A DNA stretch of 64,000 nt, taken from Rubellimicrobium rubrum (lineage in GTDB: Bacteria > Pseudomonadota > Alphaproteobacteria > Rhodobacterales > Rhodobacteraceae). The stretch spans positions 1-64,000 of the forward strand of contig NZ_VDFU01000023.1 in NCBI RefSeq assembly GCF_006152115.1, read 5' to 3'. Positions 26,074-34,512 of the stretch are shown here, piece after piece. The position numbers and the translations under genes were made by a program. Within the stretch, counting starts at the first letter, position 1; the number at the start of each line of letters is the position of its first letter. Below the pieces are notes generated by a model, which was not told the origin of the DNA, ran no database searches, and worked only from the letters and a program-made list of their open reading frames with translations.

Positions 26074-26802
26074 TCAGGGCGACGGCTCCACCAATTGTTT
26101 TGCGAGGTCACGGAAGTCACGCACGCGCGGGAGCCCTGGTGGGCCTCGCCGAGCTCTCAGCAGGAAGGCAACACCGGCGGCTCGTGCCGCCGCTCCGTCA
26201 TGGCTGTCTCGGTCACCAATCATCAGGGTGGCGTCGGCTGGGAAGCCGGTGCGACGGAGCAGCATAAGCAGACCGGCCGGATCAGGCTTGAGCGTCGCCA
26301 GTTCTGGATCCCTCGCGGAGAGCACGTGATCGGCCGCGAGATCCAGCACGGCTAGCTTGTCGCGCACGGCGTAGTCGGACCAAACCGCGATCTGCTGACC
26401 TCGCGCACGTAAGGCCGCGAAGAGCTCCGCAGCGCCGGCTACCCGAGCCGCACGCAGGCGTCCGAGTGGGCGCCGCTCCATCCAGTCGTCGACGAGCGTA
26501 CGCAAGGCGACCTCGCCGATACCGGTTTCGGCCGAAAGGCGCTCGATTAAAGGTCTCTCGAAGCCTGTGGGCAGGGTCAGGGCGAACTCCTCGCGCAGTT
26601 GCCGGAAGCGCCGCAGGATCCGCAGACGCGCCAGCCGGCCAATTCCGTCGTTGGACGGAGGCGTGGCCAAGAGCTCTCCCATCATGCCGAGCCGCACCGG
26701 ACTTTGGCGGTAGAGGGTGCCGTCCAAGTCAAAAACTACGAGGCCATAGCGTCGGAGGTCGGGAGCGGGCCGCCGGCCGCCGGAACTGGACCTCAATGTC
26801 AT
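26074..26802 (-). CDS. HAD-superfamily phosphatase
   Basis: A 242-residue HAD hydrolase. Motif I is VVFDLDGTLYR with Asp25 and Asp27. A helical cap follows. Motif II is AVWSDYAVRDK, motif III is LATLKPDPAGLL with its Lys, and motif IV is MIGDRDSHDGAAARAAGV. The start overlaps the UbiA stop by four bases (26799-26802), so the two are translationally coupled. Because the upstream enzyme should transfer a phosphorylated sugar onto a polyprenyl phosphate, this phosphatase could remove that sugar phosphate. That role is inferred from context. Confidence 0.9.
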   Translation of the reverse strand: MTLRSSSGGRRPAPDLRRYGLVVFDLDGTLYRQSPVRLGMMGELLATPPSNDGIGRLARLRILRRFRQLREEFALTLPTGFERPLIERLSAETGIGEVALRTLVDDWMERRPLGRLRAARVAGAAELFAALRARGQQIAVWSDYAVRDKLAVLDLAADHVLSARDPELATLKPDPAGLLMLLRRTGFPADATLMIGDRDSHDGAAARAAGVAFLLRARRGPPGLPRVRDFRDLAKQLVEPSP

Positions 26803-27818
26803 GGCGCCGCGTCCCGCGCCCCTATCTCGATGAAGCGTTGGCTGGTCAGGGCGTCTAGGTTAGGCAAATCGACCAGGGTTGACAGCGCAAAAACTACGCA
26901 GCCGAGCACCGTCGTAACAATGACCGGCTTGGCCCGGTAAAGCTTCTCAGGCTTACGGGCGACGGAGTCTGGGGTCAGGGCCAGGGCGTAGTAGACGGCG
27001 AAGAGGGCCACAAGGCACGGGAACAGCAGCACGTACTCAATGCGGTACTTGATCAGAAAGATGGCGATGAAAAACGAGCAGAGCAGCGCGTAGATGAGGT
27101 TGGCAACGGACAGCTTGTTCTCCGTGTAGAACCGAAAGGAACGTCGATAGCGGCCCAGGATCTCAGCACCATCGGAAGCGACGATGTCGCGGTACTCTGC
27201 CAAGCGCTTAGAGTTCATGAGGAAAGCGCCGCCGAACCAAAAGGCCATTACCAGCGACACTGGCGGTAGGCTGGTGCCGTCCACCATAGCCCAACCCATC
27301 AAAAGTCGGATCGGGTTGTTGAGCGACTCCGACAGCACGTCCAGGTAGATCCGGTCCTTGGACCGCAGGGGCTGAACGTTGTAGGTCACCCCCGAGACCG
27401 CCAAGAGCGCCGCCGCAGCGAGGAACACGCCATTGACGAGCGCGGCGATGCCCAGCCCGATGGCCAGCAGGATGATCCATTCAGCCAGGATCACAAGACC
27501 AGACATCTCGCGCTGGACTGCGGCGCGCTGTGACTTCTCAGGGTGGAAGCGGTCGAAGTCGCGGTCGAGGTACTCGTTGATTACGTAGTTCGCAGAAGCG
27601 ACGAGGACCGCCGAGGCGAACCCTAGCACGACGTTCCATACGAGTACGCTGGCAGGTTCGTGCAAACCGCGCAGCATGAGGGCGAGTACGATCCCGGGCA
27701 GGATGAAGACGTGCTTGGTCATATGGTCGAGGCGCGCAATCCGAATGTAGTCGGCTGGACCGGCCCGGAGCCGCCCCCCGCCAGAAACACCGGGTGGCGT
27801 CATATCAGTCACGCTCAT
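26799..27818 (-). CDS. UbiA-family prenyltransferase, DPPR-synthase-like
   Basis: A 339-residue polytopic protein with about nine helices. The first Asp-rich motif is NEYLDRDFDRFHPEKSQRA (Asn81, Asp85 and Asp89, an NxxxDxxxD pattern). The second region is YNVQPLRSKDRIYLDVLSES. This arrangement, with Lys/Arg-rich loops, resembles decaprenyl-phosphate 5-phosphoribosyltransferases (the Rv3806c group) more than quinone or heme UbiA enzymes. Start: AGGGAGA seven bases before the ATG. It overlaps the upstream GT-C-like gene by 14 bases and the HAD gene by four. The operon points to a lipid-linked pentose donor made at the inner membrane. Confidence 0.85.
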   Translation of the reverse strand: MSVTDMTPPGVSGGGRLRAGPADYIRIARLDHMTKHVFILPGIVLALMLRGLHEPASVLVWNVVLGFASAVLVASANYVINEYLDRDFDRFHPEKSQRAAVQREMSGLVILAEWIILLAIGLGIAALVNGVFLAAAALLAVSGVTYNVQPLRSKDRIYLDVLSESLNNPIRLLMGWAMVDGTSLPPVSLVMAFWFGGAFLMNSKRLAEYRDIVASDGAEILGRYRRSFRFYTENKLSVANLIYALLCSFFIAIFLIKYRIEYVLLFPCLVALFAVYYALALTPDSVARKPEKLYRAKPVIVTTVLGCVVFALSTLVDLPNLDALTSQRFIEIGARDAAP

Positions 27819-29298
27819 GAGCGTCTCCCTTGGAGGTTGCGGGGCCGAACGTGGAGAGGATCGCCAAGCCTAGGAGAAGTGGCAGCAGCCAGACAATCCG
27901 AGCTTGGAACCGGCCGTATGGCGACGCGAGCATGCCGCAGATGAACGCATTGAGAATGAGGCCGCCCAGGCAAACCAAGATCAGCACGGCCAAGGGCCCA
28001 GTGCGTGGAAGCCGCCCAGCAAGGGCCAAGACCAGGAGACCTGCCGCCGCCAGCGCCGTGCTGACCTGGGTCAGTCTGGTAAAGGCTGGGGCCATCCAAG
28101 GACGATCCCAAATCGCCGACGCCTGCGTCACCTCGACGATCTCTTCCCAGAAGGCTCCTGCCAAGTAGTCGGCATTGTTTCGCGTGAACGGCACATCGTC
28201 CACTGAAAGGGACCAGAGCTGAGACACACCGTCGTAGAGGAGGCCGTTGACCGTTTCCCAAGGCTCCGCAGCCAGCGTGGCGAGGGTGAAGCGCGCTTGC
28301 TCGTCAGCCAAGGCCCTTTTGATGTGGTTGGGCACCGTATCGAAGACGCCCGTCTCTGTGTCGTCGGCGAAGAGGAAATCCATCCAATTGGTTGGAAGCC
28401 GGTCGGCATAGGCGCAGAGAACGAAGCCGCTCTCGGGGCAAGTATCTTGCATGAACTGGGTTCCTGGCCCCATGTCCACGAGGTGTGCAGTCACATGCGG
28501 CCGGGATACGGGCGGTCTTCCTGTTGTCCACGTCACGAATAGCGAGAAGGCGGCTGACCCGGCCAACCCAATGATAACAGCAAGGGCTGGCACTCCGACG
28601 CTCCAGGCTCCTAGGTGCCGGCGCCAACTCGGCCGAAGCATGAGCAGCGCCAGGAGACCCGTAAGGGTTGCGAGGAGTAGTAGATGGCTGGTGTGGAACA
28701 GGGCCGCCAAGGCTATGACCGCCCCAAGAGCCAAACGGGCAGGCCATCCAAGGCGGGCTCCTACGGCGACGATAAGACCTATGGCGAGGATCAGCAGTCC
28801 GGCCCAGATGTCAGGCATGACCAGAGAGACGAAGAGCCCGGCTGAGCTCAGGAGCCCCAGGCCGGCACACAGGATCAAGACCGCCATTTGCGTGAACGCC
28901 GGTCCGGCCGCAGGCCGAGCCAACCGCGTGATCGGGACGAGTAGCGCGGCCAGGGCCAATGCGTGCAGGATGACCACGCCATTGAGCCCCAAAAGCTTTC
29001 TCGCGAACCAGACAAAGCCGCTATAATAGACAGAGCGGCCCGTGTAGACGAGGTAGTCCTCGTCGCCAGAGGCGACTAGGGCAGCGTCGACTGGCAGAGC
29101 GCCGGCTCCGTCGAGCTTCTGCGCCAGCAGATTTGCCATTTGGCTGACCATGCCCAGGTAGTCGGCGGAGTCAAAGTAGACGAATGGCGCACCGTTGAGC
29201 AGGGCCGGCACGCAAAGAAGAAGCGTACCGGCCGCAATGACCAGAACCCAACGCATCCGCTGAATGTTAGAATGAGGCATGCGGACGATGAGGTTCAT
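27805..29298 (-). CDS. Polytopic membrane protein, GT-C glycosyltransferase-like
   Basis: A 497-residue protein with about ten hydrophobic helices and one soluble loop (residues about 250-390). The first periplasmic loop carries YFDSADYLG, an acidic pair where GT-C enzymes that use polyprenyl-phosphate sugars keep their catalytic Asp. The big loop has DDVPFTRNNADYLAG and FDTVPNHIKRALAD. No named family was recognised, and the GT-C call rests on topology, the acidic loop and operon context. It is the first gene of the operon and overlaps UbiA by 14 bases. The ribosome binding site is weak. An alternative ATG lies at 29280. Confidence 0.6.
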   Translation of the reverse strand: MNLIVRMPHSNIQRMRWVLVIAAGTLLLCVPALLNGAPFVYFDSADYLGMVSQMANLLAQKLDGAGALPVDAALVASGDEDYLVYTGRSVYYSGFVWFARKLLGLNGVVILHALALAALLVPITRLARPAAGPAFTQMAVLILCAGLGLLSSAGLFVSLVMPDIWAGLLILAIGLIVAVGARLGWPARLALGAVIALAALFHTSHLLLLATLTGLLALLMLRPSWRRHLGAWSVGVPALAVIIGLAGSAAFSLFVTWTTGRPPVSRPHVTAHLVDMGPGTQFMQDTCPESGFVLCAYADRLPTNWMDFLFADDTETGVFDTVPNHIKRALADEQARFTLATLAAEPWETVNGLLYDGVSQLWSLSVDDVPFTRNNADYLAGAFWEEIVEVTQASAIWDRPWMAPAFTRLTQVSTALAAAGLLVLALAGRLPRTGPLAVLILVCLGGLILNAFICGMLASPYGRFQARIVWLLPLLLGLAILSTFGPATSKGDAHERD

Positions 29299-29361
29299 GA
29301 TGACTCGTTGTTCGTGAGGAGCCGACTGTCAGACTGAACGGGTGGCAACCGCGTTCGCGCA

Positions 29362-29526
29362 CTAGCCGCGATCTGCCTGTGAAGCAATTAGCGCCTCGAG
29401 CTTGGTGCGGGTGAGTTTTGCCTTCAGCCAAGGCAGGATGACATGCTCCTGCCACTTCCTGATGACCGCCTTAGTGAGAAGGCGAGGGAAAGCGCAAAGT
29501 GGCTTAGCGTGGGTCGTGTGCGTCAT
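29362..29526 (-). CDS. Possible small basic protein (54 residues)
   Basis: A short frame, ATG at 29526 to TAG at 29362, encodes KAVIRKWQEHVILPWLKAKL and TRTKLEALIASQADRG, an amphipathic and basic peptide. The ribosome binding site is weak. It sits 63 bases upstream of the GT-C-like gene in the same direction and could be a leader ORF or a chance frame. Confidence 0.3.
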   Translation of the reverse strand: MTHTTHAKPLCAFPRLLTKAVIRKWQEHVILPWLKAKLTRTKLEALIASQADRG

Positions 29527-29632
29527 TCGTGAATACTGTTGAAGAACTCGGTAGCGAGCCGACGAAGGCTCCGGAACGGACTTTCAGGCCAAACTGCCCG
29601 TAACAAAATCAACAATTTATGAGGAGCCCCGT

Positions 29633-29932
29633 TTGACCACGCTGGCCGAAAGGCGCCCGAAAGAGCCCTCGGCCGAGTTTTTCAACAGTATTCATGATTG
29701 CCGCACGGTGATCAAGCTTCACGGACGCTGGCCGACGGGGCTCTTCGTGGCAAACGGCTTAAGCGCTCTGCTTGCGAAGGTCCTTTGGTTGTCGGCAGGC
29801 GACTTGCACCATGCGAGGCACAGCAGACCAGGGAGCTACGCCAGAAGGATCTCGGCAACTGTGCCGAGGAGGGCGCGCAAGCTGTCAAAGATCGAGGCGA
29901 CCTGGAACGTGACGGCCAACATCAGAGCGTAG
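29633..29932 (+). CDS. Possible truncated gene starting with TTG
   Basis: GAGGAG lies seven bases before a TTG at 29633, a convincing initiation site. The peptide begins TTLAERRPKEPSAEFFNSIH, then TVIKLHGRWPTGLFVANGLS. From 29836 the frame is antisense to the PAP2 gene, so the real protein probably ended or was cut near there. No family was recognised. Confidence 0.25.
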   Translation: MTTLAERRPKEPSAEFFNSIHDCRTVIKLHGRWPTGLFVANGLSALLAKVLWLSAGDLHHARHSRPGSYARRISATVPRRARKLSKIEATWNVTANIRA

Positions 29933-30558
29933 AAGAGCCCGGGCCGTGCCCGTTCCTGTGCGAGGAGGCCCCAGCGCAAGGTCAGCGCCACAAAGACCGG
30001 CCCCAGCAGGGCAGCCACCGTCACCCCAGCCAGCGCACCCACCAGAATGTCGCTTGGGTAGTGCACGCCCACGACCACGCGAGGCAGGCTCACCACCATC
30101 GCCGCATGGAGAAAGGCGAGGCTCCCCAGGGTGCGATGAACCGCAAAGATGCCAGTGGCGAGGGCGAAGAAGAGAACTGCGTGGTCGCTCGGCATCGAGC
30201 TCCAGCCGTCAAGGGTCCCGGCGGCGTCAAAGCCCTGCGGCGTCTTGAGGGCGAGCCCCTCGGTGTGGATGGGGCGGAGCCGGAACGGCAGCCAAAGCGC
30301 CAAGGCCCGACCGATTGCGATCGCCGCGCAGGCAACAAGAACCGTGGCGAGAAGCTGGGCACGGAGGCAGTTGCGCGCCATTCCCTCCGCCGCTCCACCA
30401 AACCAAAGCCCCCACAGCATCATCATGGGCACAATACCCTTGAAGATCGGGTTGGTTCTGACCTCCAGGATGACTTGATCGAGCGACCAGCTCCCGCCGA
30501 CCAAGCTGTTGAGCTCTCGCAACACGGCCGCATCCAAGCCGACCAGGACACTTGTCAC
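29836..30558 (-). CDS. PAP2-family lipid phosphatase
   Basis: A 240-residue membrane phosphatase. The PAP2 motifs appear in order: FRLRPIHTEG (motif 1 region, Arg-x-Arg-Pro), WSSMPSDHAVLFFALATG (motif 2, Pro-Ser-Asp-His with the catalytic His) and SLPRVVVGVHYPSDILVG (motif 3, with the nucleophile-stabilising Arg and His). About six helices are present. The GTG at 30558 has AGGAG seven bases upstream and is preferred to the ATG at 30579. Substrates are usually polyprenyl or lipid phosphates, which fits the adjacent UbiA operon transcribed in the same direction. Confidence 0.88.
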   Translation of the reverse strand: MTSVLVGLDAAVLRELNSLVGGSWSLDQVILEVRTNPIFKGIVPMMMLWGLWFGGAAEGMARNCLRAQLLATVLVACAAIAIGRALALWLPFRLRPIHTEGLALKTPQGFDAAGTLDGWSSMPSDHAVLFFALATGIFAVHRTLGSLAFLHAAMVVSLPRVVVGVHYPSDILVGALAGVTVAALLGPVFVALTLRWGLLAQERARPGLFYALMLAVTFQVASIFDSLRALLGTVAEILLA

Positions 30559-30894
30559 TGCACATCTCCTACATGCCATAGCATTTTACAGAACTGTTAC
30601 ACGGAGCAAGGCGGGGCTGCATTGCTGGAGTCCGAACTCGTGCAAGCTGCTCCTTCCTAGGGCCGGGAAAACGCTGGCAGGGTGCCTTCTAGCATCACGC
30701 TGCCCTGTGATCTTTGGCGAGCCACTACGGAACGGCTGGAACGCACGCAGCCCGCGATGCAGGTGAGACAGTGTGCGTCATTCCTAGAATAGGCGCGACA
30801 GCCGACCTCAAGCATCGCAAGCGGTTGGCTGGTGCGTATCTCAGGTGCGAAAGCCGTTCACCTTGCTCCTGGCCGACATCCCGCCTCGTGAACG
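30559..30894. other. Intergenic, no gene recognised
   Basis: About 335 bases between the PAP2 start and the WGR relic. No supported frame was found. Probably holds the PAP2 promoter. Confidence 0.4.
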
Positions 30895-31097
30895 TCAGGC
30901 CGTGTAGCCGCGTCTCCGCTTGGCCCGGAGCAAACCCTGAAGGGCGCTGGCCGCCTTGCTCGGATCTTCATACCAGTCCGTTCGAACCTGGCCTGAGGCT
31001 CCGATCCGCCCCCAGTTGCGATGACCCCGGGCTCCCCAAACAGGCTGACGGTCAGCGCCACGCTGTAGAACCGCCGCATGTTGCAGGACAGGTCCAC
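30895..31097 (-). pseudogene. WGR-domain protein, single frameshift
   Basis: From GTG at 31097 the frame reads NMRRFYSVALTVSLFGEPGV. It then shifts by one base near 31025, and the defining motif follows as RNWGRIGASGQVRTDWYEDP, then KAASALQGLLRAKRRRGYTA and TGA at 30895-30897. WGR domains bind nucleic acids and occur as small stand-alone proteins in alphaproteobacteria. Coding sequence extends upstream (ADAVLLTRVDL) without a clear start. Confidence 0.8.
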
Positions 31098-31170
31098 GCG
31101 GGTAAGGAGGACGGCATCAGCGCGTTCGGTCGAGGCGACAGGACCAATGGCGAGCGCGGCCGCAGGCGGG

Positions 31171-31194
31171 CTGGCCGGCTGCGCGGCCGGCCAG
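31171..31194. repeat. Perfect 9-bp hairpin
   Basis: CTGGCCGGC-TGCGCG-GCCGGCCAG forms a perfect 9-bp stem with a 6-base loop. It lies upstream of the WGR relic, with no T-run. Its role is unknown, possibly a transcription-attenuating structure. Confidence 0.5.
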
Positions 31195-31311
31195 TCTAAG
31201 AGGGTGTATGAGAAGTCGCCTGTCTGGTCAGCAGCGCCCCATAGCTCCTCCCTCCAAGAAGCATCAGCCGTAACACCTCTCTCCGGGACGATACACCTAA
31301 TCGGGGATCGC

Positions 31312-31345
31312 CCTCCCTGCTGGCCGCCACGCGCCAGCAGGGAGG
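31312..31345. repeat. Perfect 13-bp hairpin upstream of the RTX gene
   Basis: CCTCCCTGCTGGC (31312-31324) pairs perfectly with GCCAGCAGGGAGG (31333-31345) around an 8-base loop. It ends 80 bases before the RTX start codon and has no following T-run. It could be a 5'-leader structure, an insulating terminator or a recombination relic. Confidence 0.6.
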
Positions 31346-31425
31346 CAGGCCCGAGCCTTTGGTGCGCTTGTCACATGGAGCGGCTCTGTTAGGCTTCCCT
31401 GGGGGAAGGTTTGTGGAGGACGAGT

Positions 31426-34188
31426 ATGCCGACAGTGTATGTGAAGTTCGACATCGTCGAGGAGGTGAGCAACTGGAGCTCCGAGACGGATCCCAACTTC
31501 ACCGGCTACTACAGAGACGAGATCACCCAGACCTTCTTAGGGCAGGAGCGGGATGTCTACCTGTCCTCATCGGCGCTGGGACCGTTCACCTTCGCCCTCA
31601 ATGGCGTCTCATTGTATCCCGTCCTGGGCGGCAACAATGGCTTGTTGTTCATGGGCATCAACACGGATGGGCAGTACGGGCAGCGTGCATGGACCTACTA
31701 TGCCCGCTATGAGAGCGTCTCATATACCCGGCCGGACACTTACAACGAGGAACCGATCATTGAACGATCGGCGCGGAGCTACATCACGCCTGATCGATCG
31801 CTCTACACCGACTACTCTTGGACCTTCCCGGACTATGACTGGGTCGAGATGTGGGTGCCGGCGTTCCTATTCACGGACGGGTCCGACCGTGTCAACTTCA
31901 ACAGCCTGACCTCGGACCAGAGGCTGGCCGTCAACGACGGCGCGGATCTTTATGGCGCATTGGCCGGCAATGACACCGTGGTCCTGCCCGGCACCCGCTC
32001 GATTTCAGGGGTGACTCGGACCTGGGACCCGGGGCGGGCGTTCAGCGCCGGGGACGGGAACGACACGATCACCGGCGGCCAACTTGCCGACAACATTCAC
32101 GGCGATGGCGGCAACGACACCTTGCGCGGCTATGGCCAAGGAGATCGCCTCGGAGGTGGCGCCGGGGCCGACACGCTCAACGGTGGTGGCGGCAACGACG
32201 ACCTTCAAGGAGACGTGGGGCAGGATATCCTCAGGGGCGAGGCTGGCGATGACTTGATCGACGGCGGTGACGGCCAGGACACGCTCCATGGCGGCCTAGG
32301 CCTGGACCGGCTGGAGGGGGGTGCCGCGAACGACGAACTCTACGGAAGCGACAACGCCGATATCCTGCTGGGTGGTCAGGGCAACGACGCGCTCCGGGGC
32401 GGCCAAGGCAACGACCGGCTGTTCGCCCATGGCCTGTTCGGCGACGTCGCCTCCGGCCATGATCGCCTTTGGGGGGAACAGGGGGACGATTTCCTCGTCG
32501 GCGGGGCGGGCAACGACGAGCTTCGGGGCGGCGCCGGCCGGGACACCCTGACCGGGCAGAGCGGGAACGATCTCTTGATGGCCCTGGATGACGGAGCCGA
32601 GCGGGGAGCCGGAGACAGCGTCGTGGGGGGGCGCGGCCGTGACCTCATCCAGGTCGACCATCGGGATGTCGTGGCTGATCTGGAGGTCGGCGACCGGCTT
32701 CAATTCCTGAGCAACTGGTCCATCGACAACGCCGTATTCATCTACGATGGGCAGCGGACGTCTCTTTACACCTACAACGCGACCTTCCAAAGCCAGGAAT
32801 GGGTGATCATCGAGACAGGGGTCAGCACCTACCTTCTCGAAGTGGCCCAGCGCTCGGGGTTTGGCGGCTCGACCCTTATCGAGGTCACCCGCAGACCCCT
32901 CCCCGACAGCGGCCCCTTGAACCTGCTGACCATCGATCCCGTCCAGGCGGAGGTCGATCTGGAACGTGTCATCATGGACTGGGTGGACGCCTACGCCGCC
33001 GCCTCCGTAGCCGACGGCATCAGCTTTCTGGAGTCGTTCGTAGGCAAGCGCGCCCTGAAGTTCTTCGGCTTGTCCCTGCAAAAGGAGATGAGCAACACGG
33101 TCAAGGATCCGCTTCTGGACCTGGTAGCCAAACTCGGCATCAAGGCGCCCGTCGACGACGCGAAGTTCGCAGCCGGTGCCGTTGGCCTGCACCTGGCCCA
33201 GGAGTCCGGCGATGTTCCTTCCGCATCCCGTGTCGCGCAATGGGCCGACCTGATCAACGACACCTTCAACCCTTTCGCCAACACGACGGCGCTTTTGGGC
33301 CAGACCGCTTGGGCGGGCGTTGTGGCGGTCGTTCGCCTGACCCTCGATCCGGTGGTCAAGGCGCTTGAAGGCATCCGCGTGGGGACGGGCGCGAACGAGA
33401 CGCGTTCGGGCACAGGCGCCCCGGACATCCTGTACCTCAAGGGCGGAAATGACACCGCCTACGGGCGCGACGGGGACGATTTGGTTATCGGGGGCAGCGG
33501 CGCGGGGAGCGATATCTACGATGGCGGGCGCGGCCGTGACACGGTCCTTTATGTGAGCACGACGGCGGGCGTGACGGCCGACCTGGCCCAGGGGACCGCC
33601 TCTGGGCGTGGCATCGACCGGGATCGGCTGGTGAGCATCGAGAACGCCAGCGGAGGCTCGGGCCACGACCGCCTGACCGGATCCGACGCGGCAAACCGGC
33701 TCTGGGGCGAGGATGGGCATGACCGCCTTCTAGGCGGCGCGGGCGATGATGTCCTGGAGGGCGGCGCGGGCAACGACCACCTGAGCGGCGCGGCCGGGCG
33801 GGATCGGCTCCTGGCCGGCGCGGGGGCGGACGTGCTCGATGGCGGCGCGGGCGCGGACAATCTCCAGGGCGGCACAGACGCTGCGGGCGATCATTTTGTC
33901 TTCAGCCATCACAGCCACAGCGCGCCGGGGGCAGCGCGGGATGTCATCCGCGGCTTCACGCCCGAAGCGGACCAAATCGACCTGCGTTCTATCGACGCCC
34001 GGATTGCCTCGTCGGCCAACGACGCCTTCCTGTGGTCGAACACAACGGCCGCCGCCCACTCGGTCTGGTGGTCGCGAACGTCGGAGGGAGTGGTCCTTCG
34101 GGCCGATGTCACGGGCAATACGCAAGCCGACATGGAGGTGCTCCTGCGAGGCGTGTCGGTCCTGGAGGCTCAGGACGTGCTGCTTTGA
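31426..34188 (+). CDS. RTX (hemolysin-type Ca-binding) secreted protein, 920 residues
   Basis: A large acidic protein. The N-terminal domain (about 1-200; VYVKFDIVEEVSNWSSETD) is unassigned. A first block of nonapeptide repeats spans about 205-360 (GDGNDTITGG, GGGGNDDLQG, GQGNDALRGG). A repeat-free central domain (about 385-655) follows, with helical segments such as VIMDWVDAYAAASVADGISF. A second repeat block spans about 655-835 (GGAGDDVLEGGAGNDHLSGA). The last 90 residues (VIRGFTPEADQIDLRSID) match the usual C-terminal end of type I secreted RTX proteins. No signal peptide is present. GGAGG lies upstream of the ATG at 31426. No ABC/HlyD exporter genes are in the window. Confidence 0.92.
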   Translation: MPTVYVKFDIVEEVSNWSSETDPNFTGYYRDEITQTFLGQERDVYLSSSALGPFTFALNGVSLYPVLGGNNGLLFMGINTDGQYGQRAWTYYARYESVSYTRPDTYNEEPIIERSARSYITPDRSLYTDYSWTFPDYDWVEMWVPAFLFTDGSDRVNFNSLTSDQRLAVNDGADLYGALAGNDTVVLPGTRSISGVTRTWDPGRAFSAGDGNDTITGGQLADNIHGDGGNDTLRGYGQGDRLGGGAGADTLNGGGGNDDLQGDVGQDILRGEAGDDLIDGGDGQDTLHGGLGLDRLEGGAANDELYGSDNADILLGGQGNDALRGGQGNDRLFAHGLFGDVASGHDRLWGEQGDDFLVGGAGNDELRGGAGRDTLTGQSGNDLLMALDDGAERGAGDSVVGGRGRDLIQVDHRDVVADLEVGDRLQFLSNWSIDNAVFIYDGQRTSLYTYNATFQSQEWVIIETGVSTYLLEVAQRSGFGGSTLIEVTRRPLPDSGPLNLLTIDPVQAEVDLERVIMDWVDAYAAASVADGISFLESFVGKRALKFFGLSLQKEMSNTVKDPLLDLVAKLGIKAPVDDAKFAAGAVGLHLAQESGDVPSASRVAQWADLINDTFNPFANTTALLGQTAWAGVVAVVRLTLDPVVKALEGIRVGTGANETRSGTGAPDILYLKGGNDTAYGRDGDDLVIGGSGAGSDIYDGGRGRDTVLYVSTTAGVTADLAQGTASGRGIDRDRLVSIENASGGSGHDRLTGSDAANRLWGEDGHDRLLGGAGDDVLEGGAGNDHLSGAAGRDRLLAGAGADVLDGGAGADNLQGGTDAAGDHFVFSHHSHSAPGAARDVIRGFTPEADQIDLRSIDARIASSANDAFLWSNTTAAAHSVWWSRTSEGVVLRADVTGNTQADMEVLLRGVSVLEAQDVLL

Positions 34189-34291
34189 AGGACGTCGGGA
34201 GCGGGCGCGGGTGACGAAGCGCCGCCCCCTTCCCATTGTCGCTGTTCCGCGATGATTTTCGCACGGGACACGCCATAAGGGAGGCCCGCTG

Positions 34292-34429
34292 GTGCCCACC
34301 TGCGACAATCCTGGCAACCTGCTTTATCGCTTGCTCGACCGCTTCGAGGCCCGGCGCCGTCCGGTGCTGGCGGAACGGGCGGCTTGGACGCTCGACTTGG
34401 CGGAGGCCCCGATCCCTCCATGGTGCTGA
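34292..34429 (+). CDS. Possible small protein (45 residues) with a strong Shine-Dalgarno
   Basis: AAGGGAGG (34277-34284) stands seven bases before GTG at 34292. The frame encodes PTCDNPGNLLYRLLDRFEAR, RRPVLAERAAWTLDLAEAP and stops at 34427-34429. The helical, Arg/Ala-rich composition and the exceptional ribosome binding site favour a real gene or the start of a truncated one. No family was recognised. Confidence 0.4.
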   Translation: MPTCDNPGNLLYRLLDRFEARRRPVLAERAAWTLDLAEAPIPPWC

Positions 34430-34512
34430 TACGGCGGCGAAGCTACCCGGGGGCGCGCGCCAAGCGGCACGAGCAGCAGAACGGGCGGGAACGCTTGCGG
34501 ACGCTGTGGCAG

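Noticed and set aside
29698-30660. 320-codon plus-strand frame over the PAP2 gene
   Set aside because: The minus strand carries the PAP2 motifs in order. The plus frame is His/Arg/Gln-rich shadow sequence.
32040-32600. Dense short repeats in the RTX gene as a possible DNA repeat array
   Set aside because: They vary at synonymous positions and encode the GGxGxD nonapeptides, so they are protein repeats.
32296-33720. 474-codon open frame antisense to the RTX gene
   Set aside because: It is the mirror of the GC-rich RTX repeats on the plus strand. The plus-strand frame has the repeats, a ribosome binding site and the T1SS end. The antisense frame has no family features.
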